The translations under genes were made by a program, and so were the position numbers. From Deltaproteobacteria bacterium (GTDB lineage Bacteria > Desulfobacterota > Desulfuromonadia > Geobacterales > Geobacteraceae), in NCBI GenBank assembly GCA_009668975.1, contig SBEG01000003.1, forward strand, positions 62,001 through 126,000: a stretch of 64,000 bases of DNA, given 5' to 3'. The notes beneath the pieces were generated by a model, which searched no databases, was not told the origin of the DNA, and was given only the letters and a program-made list of their open reading frames with translations. This document shows, one piece after another, positions 8,487 through 17,123 of the stretch. Each line of letters starts with the position of its first letter. The first letter of the stretch is position 1.

Positions 8487-9773
8487 TCAGCTGACGGTAC
8501 CTTCATCAACGAAAGTCTCCCGCATCAGGATACTGCAGCCACAGGCAACTGCCGCACAGAGGAAGAGGATGAGAAAGGCCTGCGTGTAGCCTGCCGTGGC
8601 AAAGTTTTCCGCGATACGGCCATTTTTTTCCAGTATATAGCCAAGCAGCGGTTGCAATACCGCACCTCCGGCAAAGGGAAAGAGGTTGATCAAACCGGTG
8701 GCAGTGCCGGCTATCTGCAAGGGAAACAGCTCCTTTACGGCCGTGAAAGCGACGACAACGGCGGAGCCGGTCGTTGCGCCGATTCCGAAACAGATGAAAT
8801 AGAGAGCAGGCAGTGGCAGTGATGCGGTTGCAAAGGCCAACGGTGCTATCAGACACAGGGACAAGATGCTTGACAGTATAAGCACTGGCTTGCGTGCGCG
8901 AAAGATTCTGTTGGAGAGGAAGCTGACCAGGGGACTTCCCGCCATGAGACCGGCCGCAGAGAGAGAGAGAATAGTTCCTGCTTCCGCTTTGCTGATTCCA
9001 TAAACATGCAGCAGGTAGGGACCTGCCCAGAGGCCGATGAAAGAGAAATAGATGCCGCTGTTGCAGAAAAACCAGACGGCAAAGGGCCTGAAAGCTGGTT
9101 CGGTGAGAACTGTCCGGACTCCTTTGCCCAGTGAGAATGTGGCAGGCAGTGTTTCGGGGGTCGATGTTTTTTCTCTTTGGCCAAGCTCCGCGGGTGTGTC
9201 GCGAACAAGCAGCCAGACGAGAAGCGCGATCAGGAAAGTGGCGCCTCCCACAAGGAGAAACGAGCTGCGCCAGCCGACCCAGGTGCTCACGTAGGCGAGC
9301 GGGCCCGCTGCAAAAAAGGAACCGAGCCCTCCCATGGCCATGAATATGCCGGTCATATAGGCGAATTCCCGGGCATGGAACCACTGGGAGAAAACTTTGA
9401 GGGTGCAGACGAAGAGAGTCGACACGCCGAGGCCGACCAGAATCCTGCCGGTGACGGCCCAGGAGGTGGCTGGCGCCAGGGCAAGAAGGATCGAGCCCCC
9501 GCAGGCTATCACGAGAAAGAGGCTGATGGTGCGGCGTGGTCCCCATGAATCGGAAAGCAGGCCGGCCGGAATCTGCATGATGGCGTAGGGATAGAAATAG
9601 GCAGAGCCGAGCAGGCCGATGAGCCCGCCACCGGCGTGAAGATCGCGCATCATATCCACGGCAACCACCGCCGGACAGAGGCGGTGAAAGAATACCAGGA
9701 GATAACCGAGTGAGAGAATCCAGAAGATCAGCCAGCGATAGCGCAGTGCTTGCCGGGACAGGGAGCGCGTCAT
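8487..9773 (-). CDS. Major facilitator superfamily transporter
   Basis: Inner-membrane transporter of 428 residues with about twelve hydrophobic segments in two six-helix halves. The loop 2-3 region reads GLLSDSWGPRRTISLF, a recognisable MFS motif A variant (GxLsDrxGrr). It resembles the phosphate:anion/sugar-phosphate branch (GlpT/UhpT-like), but nothing visible fixes a substrate. The ATG at 9773 has GAGGAC 3-8 bases upstream; a longer open frame to 9839 has no ribosome site. It follows msrA on the same strand after a 208-base gap that carries a diverged repeat. Confidence 0.85.
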   Translation of the reverse strand: MTRSLSRQALRYRWLIFWILSLGYLLVFFHRLCPAVVAVDMMRDLHAGGGLIGLLGSAYFYPYAIMQIPAGLLSDSWGPRRTISLFLVIACGGSILLALAPATSWAVTGRILVGLGVSTLFVCTLKVFSQWFHAREFAYMTGIFMAMGGLGSFFAAGPLAYVSTWVGWRSSFLLVGGATFLIALLVWLLVRDTPAELGQREKTSTPETLPATFSLGKGVRTVLTEPAFRPFAVWFFCNSGIYFSFIGLWAGPYLLHVYGISKAEAGTILSLSAAGLMAGSPLVSFLSNRIFRARKPVLILSSILSLCLIAPLAFATASLPLPALYFICFGIGATTGSAVVVAFTAVKELFPLQIAGTATGLINLFPFAGGAVLQPLLGYILEKNGRIAENFATAGYTQAFLILFLCAAVACGCSILMRETFVDEGTVS

Positions 9774-9862
9774 GTGGTCCTCGCATGCATGAATGTTGTC
9801 TGCGAGGAATGTTGTACTACACACGATGGTATAACACAACGGTGTTTCCGTTATTTCGATTC

Positions 9863-9974
9863 CAGATCGAGGTCCTCTCCGTGTTGGCTCGTCTTTAGCT
9901 GCTCAAGGTACTCTTCCGTATGCCCTCTCAGCCTCAATCCTCGCCTTGCGATCATCCTTGATCTGGAATTGGTA
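9863..9974 (-). repeat. Diverged intergenic repeat, copy A (coding relic?)
   Basis: About 112 bases that align along their length with 59161-59274, roughly three quarters identical by eye. Read on the minus strand both copies give a charged peptide pattern, TEExxxQxKTSQxxExLDL; copy A needs one frameshift to read through and then ends at a TAA. The indels between copies are one base and three bases. This suggests remnants of a duplicated small gene or gene end, not a structural RNA. I could not identify the parent gene. Confidence 0.55.
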
Positions 9975-9981
9975 GTACACC

Positions 9982-10632
9982 TCAATGTCCTGCCTTGCTT
10001 CCCCACAACTCTTTGAGCCGCTTGTCCCGTCCGCAGGAATGCCGGTAATATTTATAGCGAAGCGGATTTTTCCGGTAGTAGTCCTGGTGATACTCTTCAG
10101 CCGGGTAAAACCTGCTTGCCAGGGTGATTTCCGTTACAATTGGTTCCGGAAATGGTCTTGATTTCTCCAGGGCCGCTTTTGACTGCAGCGCGAGCTTTTT
10201 CTGCGGCTCGTTATGGTAGAAAATGGCGGTGCGGTACTGGCTGCCTGAGTCGCAGAATTGCCGATTTATCACGGTTGGGTCGATATTGTGCCAGAAAACC
10301 TGGAGCAGTTGGGCATAGCTGACCTTCGCCGGATCGAATTGAATTCGGACCGCTTCGGCATGACCGGTGCTGCCCGCGGAAACCTCTTCATAGCGGGGAT
10401 TACCGGTTTTGCCGCCGGTATAGCCGGAGGTCACACTGATGACTCCGGCCAGTTTCTCGAAGGGTGGCTCCATGCACCAGAAACAGCCTCCGGCAAAGGT
10501 TGCAGTCTCCAGGCTGGCCGCCGTTGCCGGAGGTGTCAAGTGCCGCTCGGCTGAAGTGACGAAACAGGATCCGCAGAAAACCAATAGCAACGCCGATAAT
10601 GTCACCGTAAAATACTTCGAGACCTTTTTCAT
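9982..10632 (-). CDS. msrA: Peptide methionine-S-sulfoxide reductase, exported
   Basis: Reduces methionine-S-sulfoxide in damaged proteins. 216 residues: an N-terminal hydrophobic signal segment (about residues 8-24, with Cys at 20 and 23) that points to export, then the MsrA domain. The catalytic cysteine is in GCFWC near residues 49-53; GYTGG, EYHQDYY and a C-terminal Cys (YRHSCG) that could resolve the disulfide are present. Most MsrA proteins are cytoplasmic, so this is a periplasmic or lipid-anchored form. It is preceded on the minus strand by an unknown gene and DUF3999/DUF2339 genes. GGGGAG precedes the start. Confidence 0.92.
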   Translation of the reverse strand: MKKVSKYFTVTLSALLLVFCGSCFVTSAERHLTPPATAASLETATFAGGCFWCMEPPFEKLAGVISVTSGYTGGKTGNPRYEEVSAGSTGHAEAVRIQFDPAKVSYAQLLQVFWHNIDPTVINRQFCDSGSQYRTAIFYHNEPQKKLALQSKAALEKSRPFPEPIVTEITLASRFYPAEEYHQDYYRKNPLRYKYYRHSCGRDKRLKELWGSKAGH

Positions 10633-10656
10633 GACGATTTCTCCCCGGACAGAAGA

Positions 10657-11136
10657 TTATGCCAACCCGAAATGGGGTACGGTAGGTTTCGGAAGGACCC
10701 TGATGGCTTCATTTTTTGCCTTGTAGATTGAGGAAATTTCAATGATGGCCGTTGTGACCATGGCCGCCACCGAAAATCTGTCGACATTCCCTCCCGCACC
10801 AAGAAATTGGCTGTAGTGATAGAGTACTGAGCCATCGGGCTGCACGACGATCCTGCCGACTTTCAGTTCCGTGCTCTGGTAGTGCATGAAGAAAGCGCTG
10901 ATCTGCTGAAACATCTCATCGGTAACTTCAACGGCCATCACGGCTATGGTAAAATTGAGCGTTTGAATGATTGCCTGGGGAATTCTGATGGAGCACGAAA
11001 CGACCCGGCTGGGCAGTCCCGGAGTATCGGGCGTCGGCACGATGAGTGAAAACCAGATCGTGTTCTGGGCCGTTTCTTCATATTTGATTTCCTTGGATTC
11101 AAGATAATCCTTGACCGCTTTCAGGGCCGGGTTCAT
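10657..11136 (-). CDS. Hypothetical protein, possibly YbjN-like fold
   Basis: 159-residue protein without signal peptide or membrane segment that I do not recognise securely. The pattern (an N-terminal helix LKAVKDYLESKEIKYEE, alternating beta strands, then a long C-terminal helix) recalls YbjN or type III secretion chaperone-like folds; this is only an inference from shape. Its start overlaps the stop of the DUF3999 gene by four bases, so the two are translationally coupled. A role linked to the DUF3999/DUF2339 membrane proteins is possible. Confidence 0.6.
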   Translation of the reverse strand: MNPALKAVKDYLESKEIKYEETAQNTIWFSLIVPTPDTPGLPSRVVSCSIRIPQAIIQTLNFTIAVMAVEVTDEMFQQISAFFMHYQSTELKVGRIVVQPDGSVLYHYSQFLGAGGNVDRFSVAAMVTTAIIEISSIYKAKNEAIRVLPKPTVPHFGLA

Positions 11137-12521
11137 TTTTCATTCCCCTTCTTGGTAATGTTTATTTGGCGATGGAGATGCAGGGCCATCCAGGCGAGGG
11201 TCGCGACACCGAGGAATAAGAGCGACCAGAGTACAATCGTCTTTGTGTCGTAGGGGAGGAACGGCTTCCGGAGGGCCGCTTTCCCGGCCAGAGGAACCGG
11301 CGCCCCTGCCAGTGCGGTTCCCGCAATGTAGCGTTCCTTGTGCTGGTCGTAAAATTGACGAAACAGAGTGTTGTCGCCACGAGCGCACGTTCCCGGACGC
11401 CCGCTGCCGAATGCCAGCTGGAAGGGACCGCCGCCGCGGGCTAGGAAGAGAATGCGCGCCGGCAGCCAGCCCAGCTCGACCAGCGGCAGGCCGTTCCCGA
11501 TACCGCCACCGGCCTGGTCAATCCGTAGGAGCCGGTAGCGGTCGCTGGAGACCGGCAGGACAACATCGGGTGAGGTCAGCGTCTCGCCCCTGATGCTCAG
11601 GCGGTAGAGAAGTACGGAAGGCCCCTGCTTCCAAGGATCTTTTTCCGTTGCCCGCGAGAAAAAGCTGGCTTGGATGAGAGTGTTTTCCTGGGGAAGCTGG
11701 ACCCGGACCCGGTCTATCGGCATCAGTCCGCTGGTCGTGAAGAGATAGTCGCCCGTGCGGTTCGAGCGAGCTGCGGCGGTGACGCGTGTCCAGTGCCGGG
11801 GCAGCTCTGCGGCGGCTGGTGAAAGGTGCACCGCTGCCGAAGTGAATTTCGGAAGATCCGTTTCCGCAGCGGAGGAGATCCGGTAGTACTTCATCATCGA
11901 GCCGTTCAGGTCGATGATGCGGCGCTCCAGGCGATGGTTACCGTAGCGGAGATCGATGAGAACGGCAGAGGGGGCCAGGAGCGTCCAGTCTTCAAGGTTG
12001 TCGCTGCCCTCAATACGGATTTTGGTTACAGTTCCTTCGGGCTGTTCTGCCCATTCGAGGATAAGGTCTCTGAGTGGTGCTTTCACCGTGGCTGCATCCA
12101 ACAGGTAGGCGGTAATCCGGCTCGATCGTGTCCCCGGCTCTGCCGTTTGCACGCTCACAAGCGACCCGCCGTCGCCCTTTTTGACCAGCAGGGAGACATT
12201 GCCGGGTTCCTGAAGCCGGGAGCCTGAGACCGGAAACAGGGTCAATTTTCGCCTTTCAGGAATGGCCGGGGAGGGCGCGGTGATGTGCGATAGGGTGAAG
12301 GGGACAACCTCTCCCAGGCGGTTGAAGATGCATAGATCGCCCAGGTCGCTTCTCGTTACCGATCGATAGACAACATCGGGCAAAGAAAACTGGTACAGGG
12401 CCTCCGTTCCCGCTGTTTGCAGGGTAATGCCATAAGCGAAGTCGCCGGGCCGGGAATCCCTGGCCAATACGCTACCGGCAAACAGCAGCAGAAGTATGGA
12501 AGCGATGCAGAGCTGTCTCAT
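11133..12521 (-). CDS. DUF3999 domain-containing exported membrane protein
   Basis: 462 residues: a cleavable-looking signal sequence (residues 1-20, ending LLLFAGSVLA), a long beta-rich periplasmic part containing an F5/8-type or discoidin-like segment (IRIEGSDNLEDWTLLAPS), and one C-terminal membrane helix (about 430-450) with a short basic cytoplasmic tail. This matches DUF3999, which is known to sit next to DUF2339; both functions are unknown. It overlaps the DUF2339 gene by four bases upstream and the small gene by four bases downstream, which indicates one polycistronic unit. Confidence 0.8.
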   Translation of the reverse strand: MRQLCIASILLLLFAGSVLARDSRPGDFAYGITLQTAGTEALYQFSLPDVVYRSVTRSDLGDLCIFNRLGEVVPFTLSHITAPSPAIPERRKLTLFPVSGSRLQEPGNVSLLVKKGDGGSLVSVQTAEPGTRSSRITAYLLDAATVKAPLRDLILEWAEQPEGTVTKIRIEGSDNLEDWTLLAPSAVLIDLRYGNHRLERRIIDLNGSMMKYYRISSAAETDLPKFTSAAVHLSPAAAELPRHWTRVTAAARSNRTGDYLFTTSGLMPIDRVRVQLPQENTLIQASFFSRATEKDPWKQGPSVLLYRLSIRGETLTSPDVVLPVSSDRYRLLRIDQAGGGIGNGLPLVELGWLPARILFLARGGGPFQLAFGSGRPGTCARGDNTLFRQFYDQHKERYIAGTALAGAPVPLAGKAALRKPFLPYDTKTIVLWSLLFLGVATLAWMALHLHRQINITKKGNEK

Positions 12522-15238
12522 GGACTGGGTTCCTTTAAGCTGCGTGGCGGTGCCGGTGAGAAGTAGCCGATTACCAGGAGCAGTATTCCGACCCCCACAA
12601 AGGAAACGATGCGGGCCACGGTACCGGTGCCGGAGAGGTCAACGGCAAAAAGCTTTACCACCACAAGGGCCAGGAGGCCGGCACCGGAAAGCCAGACCGT
12701 GCGGATGCCCTTTCGCGTGGCAAAGACCATGACGCACAGGGCCAGGAAGCTCCAGAAAATGGCAAGCGCTGCCTGCAGCAGAACCGAATGATAGAGCGGT
12801 CCTATCTGAAAGGGGACTCCTCCCCAGTGATGAATCGTGCGGATGAGCATGCCGTTCAACCAGACGAAGAGGGTGGCGAAATAGGCCGGGTAGAACCAGC
12901 TGCTGAACTGGTTGCGGGAGAATGCTTCCGGAAATGCCGCTGCCAGACGACGGAACCAGAGCGGCAGCACAATGGCAAGCAGGGCGAAGGTCAGGTCGAG
13001 CGGGTTAAGAAACGGCAGATAGCTGAGCGGGAATGGATCGCCCGGCGAGCTGACGGTAACGTAGAGGGACCAACCCCAGGCCGTCAGGGCAAGCGGGCCG
13101 GCGCCGAGGGACAGGTAATCATTTTCGTGCCGATCCAGCGGCCAGGAACTGCGCAACGAACGGCTGGCTATCAGCAGAATCATTAGGGCAGGATTCAGCC
13201 CCCAGGAAATGAGCGGCCAGACAGGAGCGCCAGCGATCCAGTGGTCGAGCTGCCAGCCGAGCTCCAGGGAGAGGAGCGCGGTCAGGAGCCAGAGTGCTCC
13301 GCTGTGGAAGATGGCACGTATGCCGGAGAGGAGCTTCTCGTGACGGTAGAGGATCAGGTAGAATGCGGCAAGGGCAAGCGGCCATCCTGCTATTCCGCCT
13401 TCGGCAAGGGGGTGGAGCTTATCTTCAACCATTGCCAGCAGGCAGAGCAGCATGGCGGGCAGGAGGGCCAGGGCCGGCCAGGCCAGTGTCGGCCAGCTCA
13501 GGCGTTTTTCCAGAAAGTCCGAGCAGAGGGACGATGCCGCTAGGAAAACCAGCACAATGCCCATCCGGTATTCCGCCACGGCGTGACGGTCTATTTCGGC
13601 CAGGCCGCCGCCAAACCACCAGAGGAGCCCCCAGGTCAGCAGGATGATGCCGGTCAGCGCTTCCCATGGCAGGACCTTTTCCTTGTGGCGATGCAGGAGG
13701 TAGGCGGAAAAAATTCCGGTGAGCGAGATGAGAGTCGTGCCGAGGAACAGGCCATTGAGCAGTGGCAGAGAGTCTGCTGTCCCGTAGATGTCCGTGAGAA
13801 AGGCCAGTCCGGCGCCGAATTGCAGGAGCATGCCGAAGGCCCGTGCCGATTTGCGACCCTGGCGGACTCCGGCCCAGAGCAGCGCCGCCCCTTCCAGCGC
13901 CCAGGCGGCGGAGGTCCAGCGGCCTTCCAGGGCGAAGGGAATTGCCATGGTCGCGAAGATGATGCCGAAGGCGAAAAAAGCCTCCGTCAGCGTGCGCATG
14001 AATTCGGGGCGTTTCAGGAACAGCAGCCAGGCGAGCGGCAGGTAGAAGAGGCCGAGTCCCAAGGCGCTCCAGGCCAGGCCGAAGTGGTAGGATTCCACCA
14101 GCATGGCCTGCAGCCCGAATGCCACGATCGGCGTGCCGAAGACCAGGGTTCCGTCCAGGTAGCCTTTCAGATTCGGGGGTTGTCTCAGGGCAAAAAGGAC
14201 CGCGATAAAGGTATAGATCAGGAAAAACAGGATCAGGAACGGCTCGGTTGTGGCGAAGTATTCCGGACGGTAATATTTCCAGCCCCAGGAGATGCCGATG
14301 ATGAAGGTAAAGGCAAAGCCGAGCAGGTTGAGAATTCTCCAGGCCCGGAACCAGGCGATTCCGGCAATGCCGAGGTTCAGGAGCGCGTAATAGCTGAACA
14401 GCGCGACATGACTGCCGCTGCCTGTGGATGCGAGCACCGGGGCAAGGAAGCCTCCCGAGGCGCCGAGCACCGCCAGGGAGCGGGAGTCCTGCAGCACCGC
14501 CAGGACTGCGGAGAGAGCCGCCACGGCAACGAGGACGGAGAAGGCGAATGACGGGGGAATCAGCCCATAAAGACGCAAGGCGGCGAAGGTTGTCAGGTAG
14601 AGGATGCCGATACCGCCGCCCTGGAGAGCATGGGCGTAGACAGTCCGATGAATGCGCAGCCGCCAGCCGAGGATCAGGAGAGCAACTCCTGCCAGGGCCG
14701 CGCCGGAGAGTCTCAACTCAATGGGCAGCAGGGAGTGGTCCGCGGCGTATTTTACCAGGAATGAGACACCGACGAAGAGGATTATCACCCCTGTTTTGAC
14801 CAGGAGGCTGCCGCCGGCCAGGAGGTCCTGGACCTGTTTCAGAATGGTCCTGAATGCTGAAGGTTGCAGCTGGGGGTCTCGTTGAAGCGCAGGTTGTGTC
14901 TGAACTGGAATCTCCGTCCAATCGGGAGTCCACTCCGGGATGTCAGAATTGTCGGGGCTGACTGTTTTCTCGAACGGGAGAGGTGAATCTGCTTCTGGAT
15001 TACCGGGAAATGTTTCGCTTTTTTCCGCCGGAGTCGGGGAGGGGAGGGGCGAGATGCGAGAACTGCGCTCAACCAGTCCCCGGAGCTCCCGGACCTCAAG
15101 TTCCAGTGCGGAAAGTCTGTTCTGGTAGGAGAAAATGCTCCAAAGAGCGTAACCGAAAAGCAGGCCGGCCAGTGCTCCGCTCATTCCTGAGAGGGCACCT
15201 CCGATGACAGCACCGAGCAGAAGGGCAAAAACGATCAT
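12518..15238 (-). CDS. DUF2339 domain-containing multi-spanning membrane protein
   Basis: 906 residues and largely hydrophobic, with more than twenty predicted membrane segments. A short N-terminal anchor is followed by a coiled-coil stretch (about 40-65, ALELEVRELRGLVE) and a Pro/Ser-rich linker before the polytopic region beginning near residue 145 (LLVKTGVIILFVGVSFLVKY, the DUF2339 hallmark). The molecular function is not established. Pairing with DUF3999 is conserved in other bacteria and suggests an envelope complex. Start ATG with GGCGGTGAG upstream. Confidence 0.85.
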   Translation of the reverse strand: MIVFALLLGAVIGGALSGMSGALAGLLFGYALWSIFSYQNRLSALELEVRELRGLVERSSRISPLPSPTPAEKSETFPGNPEADSPLPFEKTVSPDNSDIPEWTPDWTEIPVQTQPALQRDPQLQPSAFRTILKQVQDLLAGGSLLVKTGVIILFVGVSFLVKYAADHSLLPIELRLSGAALAGVALLILGWRLRIHRTVYAHALQGGGIGILYLTTFAALRLYGLIPPSFAFSVLVAVAALSAVLAVLQDSRSLAVLGASGGFLAPVLASTGSGSHVALFSYYALLNLGIAGIAWFRAWRILNLLGFAFTFIIGISWGWKYYRPEYFATTEPFLILFFLIYTFIAVLFALRQPPNLKGYLDGTLVFGTPIVAFGLQAMLVESYHFGLAWSALGLGLFYLPLAWLLFLKRPEFMRTLTEAFFAFGIIFATMAIPFALEGRWTSAAWALEGAALLWAGVRQGRKSARAFGMLLQFGAGLAFLTDIYGTADSLPLLNGLFLGTTLISLTGIFSAYLLHRHKEKVLPWEALTGIILLTWGLLWWFGGGLAEIDRHAVAEYRMGIVLVFLAASSLCSDFLEKRLSWPTLAWPALALLPAMLLCLLAMVEDKLHPLAEGGIAGWPLALAAFYLILYRHEKLLSGIRAIFHSGALWLLTALLSLELGWQLDHWIAGAPVWPLISWGLNPALMILLIASRSLRSSWPLDRHENDYLSLGAGPLALTAWGWSLYVTVSSPGDPFPLSYLPFLNPLDLTFALLAIVLPLWFRRLAAAFPEAFSRNQFSSWFYPAYFATLFVWLNGMLIRTIHHWGGVPFQIGPLYHSVLLQAALAIFWSFLALCVMVFATRKGIRTVWLSGAGLLALVVVKLFAVDLSGTGTVARIVSFVGVGILLLVIGYFSPAPPRSLKEPSP

Positions 15239-15348
15239 GACTCACCGCCGTTCGTTGAAATGTTATGCCATGCGTCAACCGGTTCGGCCGAACGCAGGAA
15301 ATTTCCATACGAATCGGTCAGTTCCGAACGAGAGGACCGGGTCACTAT

Positions 15349-15600
15349 TCAAGCCAGGTCTCTCCAGCCCCGGTCTCTCAGCTCCTTCTTCAATGCCTGC
15401 ATTTCCTGTCTCAGTTTCAAGTACTCACTTGGGCTCGGCATTCCCTTGAATTGATAACGGAGCAGCATATATTCCCCATGAAGCTCGTTGAGGCGCTGCT
15501 CGAGCTCACTGTTTCTCTGGCGCAGCTCTTTGTTTTCACTCTGCAGCTGACTTAGTTCCGCTTTCATCTTCGAGAAGATGTCCATATCTACGGTTTTCAC
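15349..15600 (-). CDS. Small coiled-coil protein
   Basis: 83 residues, almost entirely heptad-patterned helix (KAELSQLQSENKELRQRNSE), with no signal or membrane segment. The GTG start at 15600 has AAGGGGGG about ten bases upstream; an ATG five codons in is an alternative. A good sigma-70-like promoter lies 53-81 bases upstream. It is the first gene of the minus-strand group leading into DUF2339/DUF3999. I do not recognise a family; it could be a ZapB-like or leucine-zipper structural protein. Confidence 0.65.
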   Translation of the reverse strand: MKTVDMDIFSKMKAELSQLQSENKELRQRNSELEQRLNELHGEYMLLRYQFKGMPSPSEYLKLRQEMQALKKELRDRGWRDLA

Positions 15601-15652
15601 GGGCTTTCACCCCCCTTGGACGGTGCGGGGCTCAATCTCAAACTTTACCTAC

Positions 15653-15681
15653 ACTCTAGTCAAACCGCCAACTTTTGTCAA
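15653..15681 (-). promoter_or_regulatory. Sigma-70-type promoter for the coiled-coil gene
   Basis: On the minus strand a perfect TTGACA (15676-15681) is followed after 17 bases by TAGAGT (15653-15658). It lies back to back with the amrS promoter; the two -35 boxes are two bases apart. Confidence 0.5.
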
Positions 15682-15683
15682 GA

Positions 15684-15711
15684 TTGCCTTATTAGTGATA
15701 ACTGGTATAAT
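15684..15711 (+). promoter_or_regulatory. Sigma-70-type promoter for amrS
   Basis: TTGCCT (15684-15689), a 16-base spacer and a perfect TATAAT (15706-15711), 26 bases before the ATG of amrS. It is divergent from, and abuts, the promoter of the coiled-coil gene. Confidence 0.5.
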
Positions 15712-15737
15712 TTCGACACGTTAGAAAGGAGGGTGCC

Positions 15738-16754
15738 ATGAAGGAGGCGATGTTCTTCAAGAAGCTGGCGGGAAAGAAGGTCCACTGCGGGCTCTGTCGG
15801 TTCCGTTGCCCTATTGCAGACGGCAGGCGAGGGATCTGCGGTGTGAGGGAAAACCGGGAAGGTGTTCTCTATACCCTGGTTTACGGAAAATGCGTGGCTG
15901 AGCAGGTGGATCCTATCGAGAAAAAACCGCTTTTTCACTTCCTGCCCGGCAGCCTGTCCTATTCGGTTGCCACGATGGGCTGCAACTTTCGCTGCCGGCA
16001 CTGTCAAAATCACAGGATTTCCCAGCCTCCCCGCGAAGGCGGAACAATACTGGGAATACCGCTGATGCCGGAGGAAATTGTTGCCAAGGCCCATGCTGCC
16101 GGTTGCCGCTCCATTTCCTACACCTATACCGAGCCGACCATCTTCTTTGAATATGCCTACGACACCGCCGTGTTGGCGCAGCGGAATGGTCTGAAGAATA
16201 TCTTTGTCACCAATGGCTACATTAGCGAAGAGGCTCTCTCTTTTATCAGGCCCTATCTTGATGCGGTGAATATCGACCTGAAAGGCTTTACCGACTCATT
16301 TTACCGTGAGGTGGCCGGTGGGGCGGTGCTCAATGAAGTGCTCGAATCGATCCGGCTGCACAAGCGTCTAGGCATCTGGCTTGAAATCACCACGCTGATC
16401 ATTCCGGGACTGAATGATTCTGACGAGGAATTGGCCGCCATTGCCCGTTTTATCGCTGACGAAGTCAGTCCGGATACTCCGTGGCATGTAAGCAGCTTTC
16501 ATCCCGATTTTCAGATGACTGATCGTTCCTGGACTCCGCTGGCAACGGTACGGAGGGCGCGCCAGATAGGTCTTGCCGCGGGACTCCGCTATGTGTACGA
16601 GGGCAACGTGCCGGGAGATGGTGGAGAAAATACCCTGTGTCCCGTCTGTCATGCCCGACTGGTCACACGAAGTGGCTTCCATGTGCAGGATCTTGCGATC
16701 CGCGCCGGGAAGTGTTCTTCCTGCGGTTTTGAACTCGCCGGTGTCTGGGAGTAG
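15738..16754 (+). CDS. amrS: AmmeMemoRadiSam system radical SAM enzyme
   Basis: 338-residue radical SAM protein. The [4Fe-4S] motif is in CNFRCRHCQN near residue 82, and the N-terminal Cys motif CGLCRFRCPI near residue 17 and a C-terminal zinc-like pair CPVCHARL...CSSC are typical of AmrS/PflA-like proteins. The TYTEPTIFFEYAYD segment is the family hallmark. Its partners in the AmmeMemoRadiSam set (AMMECR1 and Memo) are not in this window. The reaction is not known. Strong ribosome site AAAGGAGGGTG before the ATG. Confidence 0.88.
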   Translation: MKEAMFFKKLAGKKVHCGLCRFRCPIADGRRGICGVRENREGVLYTLVYGKCVAEQVDPIEKKPLFHFLPGSLSYSVATMGCNFRCRHCQNHRISQPPREGGTILGIPLMPEEIVAKAHAAGCRSISYTYTEPTIFFEYAYDTAVLAQRNGLKNIFVTNGYISEEALSFIRPYLDAVNIDLKGFTDSFYREVAGGAVLNEVLESIRLHKRLGIWLEITTLIIPGLNDSDEELAAIARFIADEVSPDTPWHVSSFHPDFQMTDRSWTPLATVRRARQIGLAAGLRYVYEGNVPGDGGENTLCPVCHARLVTRSGFHVQDLAIRAGKCSSCGFELAGVWE

Positions 16755-17123
16755 GAGCCTTTACAGCCTCATATCCGGATTCCGTCCCGACACTCTTGCA
16801 CTGAGATCTCAGCGCTGCAGACGTTTTCGTCATCCGTTGCTGTGTTTGCACTGATCATAAAATGGGCACTGAGCAAATGTTCGCCGGAAATGTTGCGCTT
16901 TGCGAATCCCTTAACATACTTGTCAACAGCTTCTCCACACGGATTGTGGAGAGTCGGCTTCCGGTACGAATCTGAACTTCCTCTGGAGAGACGTCGCGTC
17001 GCCGTTTTGTTGCGATTAATGGGAGAGAGAGGGCTAACCCGGCGAAGTTTATAATGGTTGCCCCACTCACCTGAAAATGGTATACAGTATCTTTACTCAT
17101 TTCCCATATCTGACGAGGTTTGT
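16755..17123. other. Intergenic region with inverted DnaA-box-like repeat
   Basis: 370 bases without a gene. TCTCCACA (16932-16939) and TGTGGAGA (16945-16952) form a perfect 8-bp inverted repeat with a 5-base gap. TTCTCCACA differs by one base from the DnaA box TTATCCACA. An adjacent TTGTCAACAGC (16919-16929) resembles sequences beside DnaA boxes. There is no AT-rich unwinding region and no T-tract. A TATAAT-like hexamer at 17049-17054 lacks a good -35 partner. Confidence 0.3.

Noticed and set aside
13583..14551. 322-codon open frame on the plus strand
   Set aside because: Antisense to the DUF2339 gene; highly Glu/Gly/Gln-rich and repetitive, as expected from the reverse of a hydrophobic gene.
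16919..16952. Replication origin
   Set aside because: DnaA-box-like sequences are too few and there is no AT-rich unwinding region or dnaA/dnaN nearby; kept only as a possible regulatory site.
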